Source: Flammula alnicola
Lineage: Eukaryota > Basidiomycota > Agaricomycetes > Agaricales > Strophariaceae
Length of the DNA stretch: 24,148 bases
Assembly: GCA_015499995.1 (NCBI GenBank)
Contig: JADNRV010000575.1
Coordinates: forward strand, 1-24,148
Direction: 5' to 3'
Shown here: positions 10,090-19,310 of the stretch, piece by piece
Layout: each line of letters begins with the position of its first letter
Numbering within the stretch: the first letter of the stretch is position 1
Program-made: the position numbers and the translations under genes
Notes under the pieces: generated by a model
Seen by the model: the letters and a program-made list of their open reading frames with translations, nothing else
What the model was told of the DNA's origin: nothing
Database searches by the model: none

Positions 10090-12451
10090 ATGCTCTCCGA
10101 CCTCGTTGATCGCCTCACCCATTTACAATTTACAGACACCCAGCTCGGGCTTTTCCTTGGGTTCGTCAGTCTGGTGCTGGCGTTATCGATATGGCGGAGA
10201 AGTAGACGAGACGATGTTCATCTCGTTCCCGGACCCGTAAGTTCGTGCTTTTTGAACCAAACTCTGACTTGAATTTTCTTCACAGTCTGGCGGCCACTGG
10301 CTCTGGGGCCACGAACGAGAGATCTTCCTGCACTCTGCAGGCCAAAAGTTCTCCGAATGGTTCAATACTTATGGCCAGGTTGTCAGATACAAGGGCGCTT
10401 TTTTCGTGAGTCAATCCTGGGTTCCCTTCACCATTCAACTTACGACTCCTCATAGCACCCAGATCTCCTTGTGGTAGCCGATCCGAGGTTTATTCATCAC
10501 ATGTTGACTGAGAATCCGTACAACTACGGTGCGACTTGCCTTCTCCTTGGACATATTGTCATTTCGTGCTCATTGATACCGACAGTAAAATCGCCCGTGT
10601 TCCGCCCCCTCGTCGAGCGACTTCTGGGTCACGGCCTGGTCTGGGCTGAAGGTGAAGAGCACAAACAGCAAAGGAAGGTATTGAACCCTGCTTTTAGGTT
10701 TGTCTTTTATCTTCGTCTTATGATATCTGGGTCACTGATCTCTCAACCCAACAGCCCTGCAAACGTCCGCGGCATGGCGCCCTCCGTCTTCGAATCGACC
10801 GCCAAGCTCCATTCTTCGTTGGAACAGGCGATTCACAAGAACGGAGGTGAAATCCAGACAAATGTAATGAAATGGACAGCTAGCGCTACGTGAGTTGCCA
10901 TTTATATTTTCCGTCTCGATATGTAATTTAAATTGCAATTTCAGGCTTGATATCATAGGCAAAGTTGGATTCAACCACGACTTTGACCAGGGCAAGTCGC
11001 AAGATGCAAAGGATATCCAGAAGGCGTGGACGGACCAGGTCAACGCGGGTATGAACGTCGCCGCGTTTTATGTAGGTCTCCTTTCCTCGTCGTCTTGCTG
11101 CGCGCTCACAGACGTCCTCTCGAAAGGCCCAAATCTTCCTCCGTACTTTCCCTTTCATCCTCTCCATCCCGGTAGAAGCCATCCAGAAGCAGGGCGACAT
11201 CAAAGTCGTCATCGACGGTCTCGCGAAAAGGTTCGTCAGTGAGAAGGGGGAGCTGATCGAGAGCGAGAAGGGGGAGAAAGCGAAGAACCTTTTGGGCCTG
11301 ATGAGTCAGCGGGCATTTCATTGTTATGGAAAGAGCCAACGCTAACCTCCGAAATACAGTGGCAGCCAACGCGGACGGAGCGGGCAAGATGAGCACACAG
11401 CAAATGATCGACCATGTACGTTTTTTCTCCTACATCCATATCCTGTTTCTTAATGTTTATATCTAGATCTGTACATTCGTGTAAGCACCTACAGCCGCTA
11501 TTTTCATGATTTGTCCCGCTCATATATATATATACAGCGTTGTAGGGCACGAAACGACTGCCGGCTCTTTGAATATGACCCTCCTTGAGCTCTCGCGGCA
11601 CCCTGACAAGCAACAGCGGCTGCGCGAGGAGATCATAGCGCTTGGGCGGGTGCCGACGTATGAGGATCTGACGACACCTGATAAGCTCCCGTATTTGGAC
11701 GCCGTTGTTAAAGAGGGGTGCGTGTTAGCTGTTGCTATTCAAGCGTTTTAGGATGTAGATTACTGACTTGTTTTTGGGTTATCTATAGGCTGAGGGTTCA
11801 TCCACCGGGCGCCTACATGGACCGCGTAGCTGTGAAAGACGATGTTGTACCTCTCGCCCACCCCATCACGACACCTTCTGGTGAGGTGTTGACGAGTTTG
11901 AAGGTTAAGGCTGGACAGGTTCGCTTCTTTCTCTCTCCCACATTCTTTTTTCCTGTATTTTTTATACCACTACAAGATCCAACCCTGACTTTCTCCCTCT
12001 CATATACTACAGGTCATCCAAATCCCGAATATATCTATCAACCGCGTCGACGCCGTGTGGAAAGACGGTTGCGCCTTCCGACCCGAGCGGTGGATCGAAG
12101 CTGGAGGCCTTCCACCCCGCGCCGAGATGCAGGGCGGTTGGAGCAATATTATGAGTTTCAGTGAGGGCCCGAGGCTGTGTATTGGGTATCGGTTGGGTGA
12201 GTTCCTCTTTTCTCACCCTCACTCTCGTCTCCTTGTTTTGACCCACATATGTTCATTTACTGATGTCACGTCTCTGTGCAGCCCTGCTCGAATATAAATG
12301 CCTCCTCTCCATGCTCGTCCGGAACTTTGTCTTCCATGATACCAAAGTCACAATTGAGGCCAAGTTTAGCGCAACGATGCAGCCTAGGGTTGTCGGAAGA
12401 GAGGAGGAGGGTGCACAATTGCCTTTGCGGATTACCCTGGTGGAGGATTGA
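10090..12451 (+). CDS. cytochrome P450 monooxygenase (P450-B), 546 aa, CYP4/CYP3-like
   Basis: A membrane-anchored heme-thiolate monooxygenase of the microsomal type; substrate unknown. Thirteen exons: 10090-10236, 10286-10405, 10456-10528, 10586-10697, 10755-10889, 10945-11071, 11112-11304, 11360-11415, 11467-11480, 11538-11717, 11789-11918, 12013-12196 and 12282-12451. The total of 1641 nt is in frame. An N-terminal anchor (about 18-35) is followed by basic residues and LVPGP. The helix C region has HKQQRKVLNPAF. Helix I is VVGHETTAGS (327-336), ExxR is EGLR (385-388), followed by VHPP, the PERF element is FRPERW (451-456), and the heme loop is FSEGPRLCIG with ligand Cys485. One exon is only 14 nt (11467-11480) and one intron only 40 nt (11072-11111); the latter is the least certain boundary. 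The 3' end faces P450-C. Confidence 0.9.
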
Positions 12452-13139
12452 ACATTCTTAATGGATGTCACCTTTGGTTGTGGTTGTTAAATGTGACTTG
12501 TGTAGTCGATTGAGGTACAGATATAACTATAACTTTATGTAAAAACGTTTATTGTTTCTTGATTAAAGATTTGTTTCTTCATTCATGCGAATTGAGGATG
12601 GTGAAGTTGAGGTTGTACCAAATACAACTTAGAGCGAATTATTTATGACTCTGGACGTCTGATCGAAGCATCACACCAGAATTTGTTAGGCGTCGTCGGC
12701 TTCTTATAACTCTTCCGAGGAGCCTTCGAGGGTCCACAAATATTTCGTTTGGCCTCCACAGCCTTCATATTTCTGGCAGATACTGGTATTTCAGTGATTC
12801 GCAACTTTGAGGGCGGCACCTTGGATAGAGGGGCTAGGTTGGATTAGAGGGGCGAGGGAGACGAGAATCCATATCCTGGTCATATATCTACGATATCTAC
12901 GATTGTAAGATCTAGACATGTATTGTGGACCCTGTCAACGGAATCCAAGATGTCAAGGGCTTGTTCCGCAAAAGTTATTTTAGCGCCTACGATGTAATTT
13001 TCCTGGAGCAGACCCCACGTCCTATAACTACGAGGTAGGCCGCGATTGAATAAATTTAATATATCAGCTGAATACATTCAATTCTACCCGTAGATAGCAC
13101 TCGACGAGGAGCTCGACGAAACCCGGCCCAAAACTCAAT
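12452..13139. other. intergenic region between convergent P450-B and P450-C 3' ends
   Basis: About 690 bp that should hold both 3' UTRs and polyadenylation signals. No gene is supported. A small imperfect direct repeat (TTGGAT then AGAGGGGC, twice) lies near 12821-12852, and a repeated TCTACGATATCTACGAT lies near 12887. Confidence 0.4.
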
Positions 13140-15703
13140 CTAGATGACAGTGGCAGCAGTCGCACTGCCCACAAACGACACTTTCAATGGCAGTCTTGGG
13201 CTGAGATCCGAGTCTCCTTCAACATGTGGACTGCTGATGGCGTCCAGCCGCCAGTTAATCTTCTTGCTAGCCGATTCGAAGACAAAGGTTTCGACGAGTC
13301 GGACAAGGAGAACCTCTGTTTATACATATGCGAGTCAGAAAGGAGGAGGGAAGAAATGAGCAAAAGTTGCGCGTACTAATTTCACTTTGAGCCGCGAGAC
13401 ACGATACTTATGTCAGTGGTTGCCGAGATAAGGAGCCAGAAGAAACTTACAGCAGCGCGAACCGGTAACCACTGGAAGTCAAGTCAGCGGTCAGCGTCCA
13501 TTATCTCTGACGAAAGAAGAATAAGTTCAACTCACATGCACGCACGAGGACCACCAAGGAACGTCATGCTAAACCCAAGCAACACTTTTAGCAAATTATA
13601 ACAAACTTCACAAAACAAGAAATACGCACACAGATGACCAAACGCCTGGCAGCCTCGCATCCTTCAAGTTCTCCGTGACCGGGTTCTCCGTGTTGAGCCA
13701 CCTCTCCGGCTTAAACTCCTTCGCATCGGGGCCCCAGACGTCCTCGCTGCGGTTGGCAGTGCCGATGCCGATCCAGACCGAAGTGCCTTTCTTGACGAGG
13801 ATACTGCTAGTCATGTCGCCGTTTGCCAGCTGGATAGGCTTGAGCAGCGGTAGGTGGGTGTCCTTGATAGCACTGGCGAGAGACCGGCGTCAAAGGAGGG
13901 CGTCAGTAGGAAGGGCAAAGAACGCACACTCTGTCGACGGTAATCAATGGAGGGTAGCTATAATTATCTTCAAGTTAGAAATGATGTGGTCAAGGCAAGG
14001 TGCGGCGATGTTAGATGACGTACAGACGGAGTGTCTCCTTGATAATTGCATCGAGGTACGGCAGGCTATTGAGGTCCTCGAAGGTAGGCACGGACTTGGT
14101 GATGCCAGAGTCGATGATCTCGCGACGGAGGCGCTGCTGGATTGCAGGATTCTCAGAGAGTACATGCAGAATACGGGTAATGCCACCAGAGGTCTGTGAA
14201 GGGTGATAAGTAACGAGTGGAATCCAACATGGTGGAAGGAACGTACGGAATCCAGGCCGGCAAATGTGACGAGACTTTGAGGATAAACGCTGTCAGAGAA
14301 CTACAAAGTAAAAAGCATAGGAAGAGCCTACTCACGACATAAGTCCCATAACCTCCTCCTGCGATAAGCGATCCTTCTCGGAAGCCCGGGCGTTAGCTTC
14401 GACTGACAAATGTATTCTCGTCAGAACTGTCTGCACCAGCACTCAAGAAAAGTACTCACACAAGAGCGACATCATATTCCTGTCATCGCTTGCACTTCCG
14501 CTCTTGAGCTTCTTGGCATGACCATCGTACATCATGTTCGCAGTCTGTTGCAGAATGTCAATGATGTCTTTCAGAGACTGGACGGCTTTCGATGGCATCC
14601 GATCGACGAGGAAACGCTGGAACCCAGGGGTGCCGATTTTGCGTAGGAGAGGAAGGAGAGGAATTCCTACGCGGACCTCGGTCAGTGTAGGCCTGTGGTA
14701 AGGTAATGAGGCCGGGCATCAATGACTGCAATAAGGAGAACACAAACATCAAGCTTTTGGCGGCATGTCTGAACGGCGCGTCAGCCTCGAGGTTACCGAA
14801 CGAGTGCCCAAGGGCACCACGGGCGATGAGTTCGAGGGAGGCGCCCGAGATGAGTTTGAGTACATCCAGAACTTCACCCTGCGATTCACCGATCCGCGTG
14901 GCAAACATGTCGCGGAGCTGGGTTCGGTGATTTCGTTAGACTAGGCAAGACAGCGTTGCAAGAAGGAAACGCACTTCTACGCCGACATCGTGAAAAAGGG
15001 GAACCAATCCCTTCAGGTAACTCGGTGCAAAGATGGGATTAAGAATCTTCCTCTGTTTCTTGTGGTGCTGACCTGAGACCAATAACTCGTCAATATGAAA
15101 TCTACAGCTTGAGCAGTAATGACACACACCAGTCACTCCACTGAGTCCCTTTCCGAAGAGTGTTCGGTTTAACCTGGACATATATGTTGGAAGGGGTGCA
15201 AGACCTGAGAAATATATTAACCTACGCTACAGTTTGCCTAGACACACACAATCAGTTTAAGTATTTTGCTCAGCAAGAAATTAACTCACGGAAGGACATC
15301 AAAAATATCTCCGTCGTTCATAACGATATGGTTCAGTGAACGAGCATCAGTGACATATAGGTGTTCTGCCTGTACTAGGCATTAGTAAATGGCTCTCGCA
15401 TATAAGTGGACTCATACCCCGAATAAGCCGTTCAATTTGACGACTCCTCCGTAGTTCTCTACCAAACTCTCATGAAAAGCGAAGCCCAGTGGATCGAATA
15501 GTTGCTGTAGATGGCCTGTGCTGATAGATATAATTCTTCTCCTTCTCGCGCAAGTATTAACACTCACCTGTCAATTTTGACTCGTTGGGTGGACCAGCTA
15601 TGTTCTTGAGATATGATGGTCTCGTGAACTTGTATATCAGGAGAGTAAGTAATCCAGCAGCAGCAACAACTGCCACGTCGAATGTATAGAGTGTGAAAGC
15701 CAT
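13140..15703 (-). CDS. cytochrome P450 monooxygenase (P450-C), 544 aa, CYP4/CYP3-like, 16 exons including an 8-nt micro-exon
   Basis: A microsomal-type heme-thiolate monooxygenase; substrate unknown. Exons read on the minus strand: 15703-15568, 15515-15418, 15369-15290, 15173-15130, 15072-14975, 14917-14748, 14692-14460, 14402-14336, 14274-14247, 14193-14024, 13957-13928, 13872-13630, 13568-13536, 13471-13451, 13384-13377 and 13315-13140. The total of 1635 nt is in frame. An N-terminal anchor (about 8-24) is followed by IAGPPNE. Then come HHKKQRKILNPIF, helix I FAGLDSTSGG (313-322), ExxR ETLR (371-374), PERF element FKPERW, and heme loop FLGGPRACIG with ligand Cys476. The 8-nt exon supplies the residues joining GYRFALL to KVLLVRL. 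Less certain points are the 116-nt intron 15174-15289, where an extra short exon is possible, and the GTTTGT donor at 14747. The gene is easily mistaken for a pseudogene because its exons are so short. No stop or frame break was found. Confidence 0.85.
13377..13384 (-). other. 8-nt micro-exon of P450-C
   Basis: The exon TGAAATTA is flanked by a 66-nt intron (13385-13450, GTAAGT...AAAG) and a 61-nt intron (13316-13376, GTACGC...AAACAG). Only this exon links the CT that ends the preceding exon to the AG that starts the last, giving the residues LLEIK. A Glu and a Lys at these positions are typical just after the heme loop, and P450-B has LLEYK at the same point. Confidence 0.75.
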
Positions 15704-16150
15704 TTATGAGGCCTGAGCAGCACAAAGACAACGGGAAGTATAATGTAGATAACACTGATTGATATACATACTCGAGGATGAGATGACGAGTTTTTCCAAA
15801 GCTCGAGCGGTGTTGAGAAGCAGCGGGAAAGAAGACGGTGTTTCCTGCGGTCGTTGTCATGCGGCCGCTTCCGACAGACCGGGCATGGCCCTGGCCTGGG
15901 GCACAAACCGTCATGCGCGCACTCCCGAAATATCTGGAATGAACATCAATGAACAAAAATACACACAGCGATGTCGAAAGATGTATTATTTATGTCTTCA
16001 AGAATGTCTATGATGCCATTTCCATCTTGCTTACACGCATAAGGATGTTAGCAAGTTTAGTGGTTGAACGTTGAATATTGAAAATTTGACTGACCTGGCA
16101 GTATTTCCGTGGCTGGCAGTATTTCCACGGGTGACAGTAGCGTTCACTTG
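15704..16150. promoter_or_regulatory. P450-C upstream region with a short tandem repeat
   Basis: This should contain the P450-C promoter and 5' UTR. A 14-bp motif, CTGGCAGTATTTCC, occurs twice 18 bp apart (16095-16108 and 16113-16126), just before the tandem duplication. No gene is seen. Confidence 0.35.
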
Positions 16151-16844
16151 TCACTCAGCGCTTGTCTATTAATAGAATCGGCTCCCTTTCACCGGTCAAC
16201 CTTGACATGAGATTACCGTTCACCTCAGTATAAGGTTTTGTGGGAGGGGCTCTTGGGACTTTATTGGGTTCGAATTTACTTATTGCACACAATTGCTGAC
16301 AGATATCGGGTGACTTTCTATAAGGCCAACTTGAATTTCTAAGGGTCCTCGCCGAAATGCCGTGGAATGGCGGCTTGATGGCGGCTGGTTTTCTCACTAA
16401 ATTTGGAGGGGCGTTGAAATTACCGACACCAGTGTGATGACCCTTTTTCATTCTCCGATTAAGATTTGGTCTTGGCACTTGAATTGTCGGCTTATGGAAA
16501 GTAGTCATCCACTAAGTACTCGTATCTTTTAAATATCTGTAAGTTGGAAGGTTGACTTGTTGATATGTAAGCGCCCAAAAGCAACCCGAAACTCCACCGG
16601 GGTATAATGGTCAAGTCTGCTGACCGTCAGTCCTGGTGGCATTATCTAAGTATTACCCAACTCTCAACGTAAGTATTGGCACCTGTACATTGCTTCTCAA
16701 GCCGACAGGAAGAATGAATGATTCTCAGTCCCGGTGACATGGATTGATGGAAATCTAATTCTGGAGACAACATGCTGATACGACATGTTCTGCGTACTTA
16801 AACAGCTCTTCCCTGTGCCTTGACACCGGCAGCTCCTCCACCTA
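16151..16844. repeat. tandem duplication, copy A (about 694 bp, with a roughly 216-bp insertion)
   Basis: Copy A aligns in order with copy B (16845-17272). Shared anchors are CAGCGCTTG.CTATTAATAGAA, GGGTTC.AATTTACTT, CTCCACCGGGGTATAAT, GACAGGAAGAATGAATGATT and the pair GGAGACAACA...CAACATGTT / GGAGACAACA...CGACATGTT. The copies differ by many substitutions, so the duplication is old. The offset between matching anchors is about 698 bp at the left, about 647 bp by GGGTTC.AATTT, and about 438 bp from CTCCACCGG onward. This shows extra DNA in copy A. Confidence 0.8.
16308..16522. mobile_element. possible small insertion element inside copy A
   Basis: Comparison with copy B places about 216 extra bases between TATC at 16304-16307 and TATC at 16523-16526, where copy B has a single TATC. 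The ends are loosely inverted (CGGGTGACTT on the left; CGAGTACTT as the complement of the right). This fits a short non-autonomous transposon with a target duplication of TATC or part of it, but the termini are imperfect and the family cannot be named. Confidence 0.4.
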
Positions 16845-17272
16845 TCACCCAACCAGCGCTTGACTATTAATAGAACAACGACACGAGACAAAGTTGGGAT
16901 GGAATTTCAGTGGGTTCAAATTTACTTCTACACCCAATCTCGTGCCCACTGGCAAATATCGTTTTTTTCATGTCTGTTAGTTCAGGCTGTCAAATTGTTA
17001 ATATTTACGCGCCCAAGCGCAGCGTGAAGCTCCACCGGGGTATAATTATCAAATGTGCTGTCAGTCAATCATCGTGGCATGTCTACGTATTACCTGATAT
17101 TAGCCAACTACTACTGTATTGCCCTACATTGCTATTCAAGCAGACAGGAAGAATGAATGATTCTCAGGGTTCATGATAACCTATTTCCGGAGACAACACG
17201 CCGACACAACATGTTTTGCGTACATAAAACACCCCCCTGCCTATGCTTTGACACGGGAAGCTCCTTCGCATC
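16845..17272. repeat. tandem duplication, copy B (about 428 bp)
   Basis: This is the shorter, uninterrupted copy of the duplicated unit described for 16151-16844. It ends about 300 bp before the membrane-protein start codon, at TCACCTACAGCGAGG. That resembles the TCAC...CAGCGC sequence at the start of both units, so the breakpoints may have formed at a short repeat. Confidence 0.8.
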
Positions 17273-17577
17273 TCACCTACAGCGAGGTCTCGGTGAAAGG
17301 CCATTTTCTATCGTCATTTGGTAGGTTTTATAAAAAGTTTCAAGGCGTACTGTAATTAACCTTATTCACATAGTTTCCCAGCCGTTTAAGGGACTCTTCA
17401 CGAGGATATTCAAGGCAGCCTGACGAAAATTCTGTCTCTTTTCGCCAGACTCACCAGCGCATCCAAAAACGTAAGCTACTTTTTGTATAGCTATCGCTTT
17501 CAGGACTCAGACGATATGTCCCGTCTATCCTTCTGCTTCGCGGACCACAGTCAAATAAGCGCACAGATTCAGTCTCG

Positions 17578-18852
17578 ATGAAAATTCCTCTCAAACATTC
17601 GTCTTTTAGCCTGGACGTGTCCGGCATAGCCGGTTTCTTTGGTGGAGAAGAATCCCTGGCGGGCATGGCCAGCGTGCATCTGGTTCGAGGAAGGCGATGG
17701 CTCGGGTGGTACAATTCGCCGGGCAGCCTCTACGTCGCCAAGAAATACGGAACGCTTGCTCGATCGCGGATCTGGGACGGACTTTTCCCTGGCGCCAATG
17801 TCGATCCTTCGTCTCTACTGGAATTGGATGGAAAATTTGGGCCCCGTTACATAGGCGTATATTCTCAAACCGAACTCGATCAGACAGGGCATTTGGCGTA
17901 TCTTATGGCAAAGTACTGCGACGACTTGAAGCCCGAAGACAACTCTTCCCCCCAGGGTTCAGTGCCCGTCGTAGTCATAAATTTGGGCGATGACATAAAA
18001 ATCCAGCCTCATGCCAACATCCCTTCCAACTATTTCTCCGCGTTCGATCCCTTCGCAATCATCCCTACTATCGTCAGTATTGCGACTGCCGTACTCTGCG
18101 GCCTTACCAGAGATTGGTACTCCTTTGCAATGATTGTGCTTGGAATCGTTTGCAATGGTGCATCCTGCCTGGTCCTTGGATCCGGTTCTCTCCAAGTAAA
18201 CTACCCAATACCATCCAAACATTCTCCCGCAGGTGATGGGCTTCTCAAGTCCACCATTTCTGGTCAACCGCTTATTATCCTGAAGGGTGCTGAAAACGTC
18301 GTCAATTGCCTCGTCAAGGGCAAGTACTCCCTCTATTATAAAAGTCAGGACCGGTATTACGACATTGGTTATAGCGCGCTAGCTCTGACGATACAATTTC
18401 TGGCCCAGCTCTTCCTCATTCCGCAGGGAGAGCTCTTCGGACAGATCATGTTTTTAACCTCACTTGGTGTTTCCTGGGTTTTCAATTCCTATCTGGCTTC
18501 CGTCGATCGAGACCAATTGCAGATGGACATGCTACTCAAGATACTCAACCGACCCAAGATTACGAAATTCTATCTTCCGAAATGGACGGCAGTCGTGACA
18601 TTCGCGGCATTTTCCTTTAAACCGGGGACTGCGAAAGGCATTCTGGACAAGCTAATTCCAAACAATACGCCGGCTTGGAGAGTATGGAAAGGTCGTGTTG
18701 TGGAGGCCATAGCGACGGACGCAGATCCTAAAGAAGTCACCCCGGTGGAAGAACCGGATACTGAGCTAGATGAAGAGGAGCGTAAATTGTTAATGGATCT
18801 TCTCAATCAAGCGAGCATTGGCTATGATGCAGCGAAGCACATGAAATATTAG
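17578..18852 (+). CDS. multi-spanning membrane protein of unknown function, 424 aa from the first ATG
   Basis: A single uninterrupted frame codes for an integral membrane protein of a kind I recall as a frequent, often multi-copy, uncharacterised family in Agaricomycetes; no function is known to me. Visible parts: a soluble N-terminal half with FSLDVSGIAGFFGG, VRGRRWLGW, SRIWDGLFPG, LDGKFGPRYIGVYS and DDIKIQPHANIP; four predicted membrane segments at about 157-175, 181-200, 264-281 and 286-305; and a C-terminal half ending in an acidic stretch and a LLMDLLNQASIGYDAAKH helix. The frame stays open upstream of 17578 (to a TAG at 17488-17490), and the residues there (LRRYVPSILLLRG) look coding-like. 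The true start may therefore lie in an upstream exon; a possible 33-nt intron at 17471-17503 is unusually short. The old tandem duplication lies directly upstream. Confidence 0.75.
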   Translation: MKIPLKHSSFSLDVSGIAGFFGGEESLAGMASVHLVRGRRWLGWYNSPGSLYVAKKYGTLARSRIWDGLFPGANVDPSSLLELDGKFGPRYIGVYSQTELDQTGHLAYLMAKYCDDLKPEDNSSPQGSVPVVVINLGDDIKIQPHANIPSNYFSAFDPFAIIPTIVSIATAVLCGLTRDWYSFAMIVLGIVCNGASCLVLGSGSLQVNYPIPSKHSPAGDGLLKSTISGQPLIILKGAENVVNCLVKGKYSLYYKSQDRYYDIGYSALALTIQFLAQLFLIPQGELFGQIMFLTSLGVSWVFNSYLASVDRDQLQMDMLLKILNRPKITKFYLPKWTAVVTFAAFSFKPGTAKGILDKLIPNNTPAWRVWKGRVVEAIATDADPKEVTPVEEPDTELDEEERKLLMDLLNQASIGYDAAKHMKY

Positions 18853-19310
18853 TGTACATAAAAACGTGTATACTTATACTGCGAGTAGTTCCCTAGCCTT
18901 TGAGCAGGATGCAGCGTCTTTATGTATTAGTTACGACGCGTCTATCAATCGAACCGGCCAGTTCTTAAGTTGAATTATATTTGCTTCCCTTAGTATCAGT
19001 GTGGAATCAAAATTGGCGGTTTATTAAATTCTAGGTGAGGACTGAACGTTGAGAGTTAAACTAAGGAAAGCTTTAAGGCTGATAAATTGGCAGTGATAAG
19101 ATAATATAGCAGGTTGAGTGGGACAGTCCGATTATAACCTAATTCTCCTTTATGAGCGCGTAGCATCCGCCACAACTTGAATGACGGGCTTATTCTGATA
19201 TAGATCTGATGCACAATGTAGTTGGATTGATTACCGGTGCAGTTAAAAAAAATCCTATTCTACCCTCTAAGACTATGCATAGCGTACATCGTCAACCAAC
19301 AGAACCCCGC
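18853..19310. other. intergenic region between convergent membrane-protein and P450-D genes
   Basis: About 460 bp, AT-rich, holding the 3' UTRs of both flanking genes. No gene or notable repeat is seen. Confidence 0.4.

Noticed and set aside
13140..15703. P450-C as a pseudogene
   Set aside because: The coding sequence first looks broken, but assigning short exons, including the 8-nt one, gives a continuous 544-residue protein with all P450 core motifs.
16261..16280. tRNA T-arm-like GGGTTCGAATTT
   Set aside because: No acceptor stem, D-arm or anticodon arm can be placed around it.
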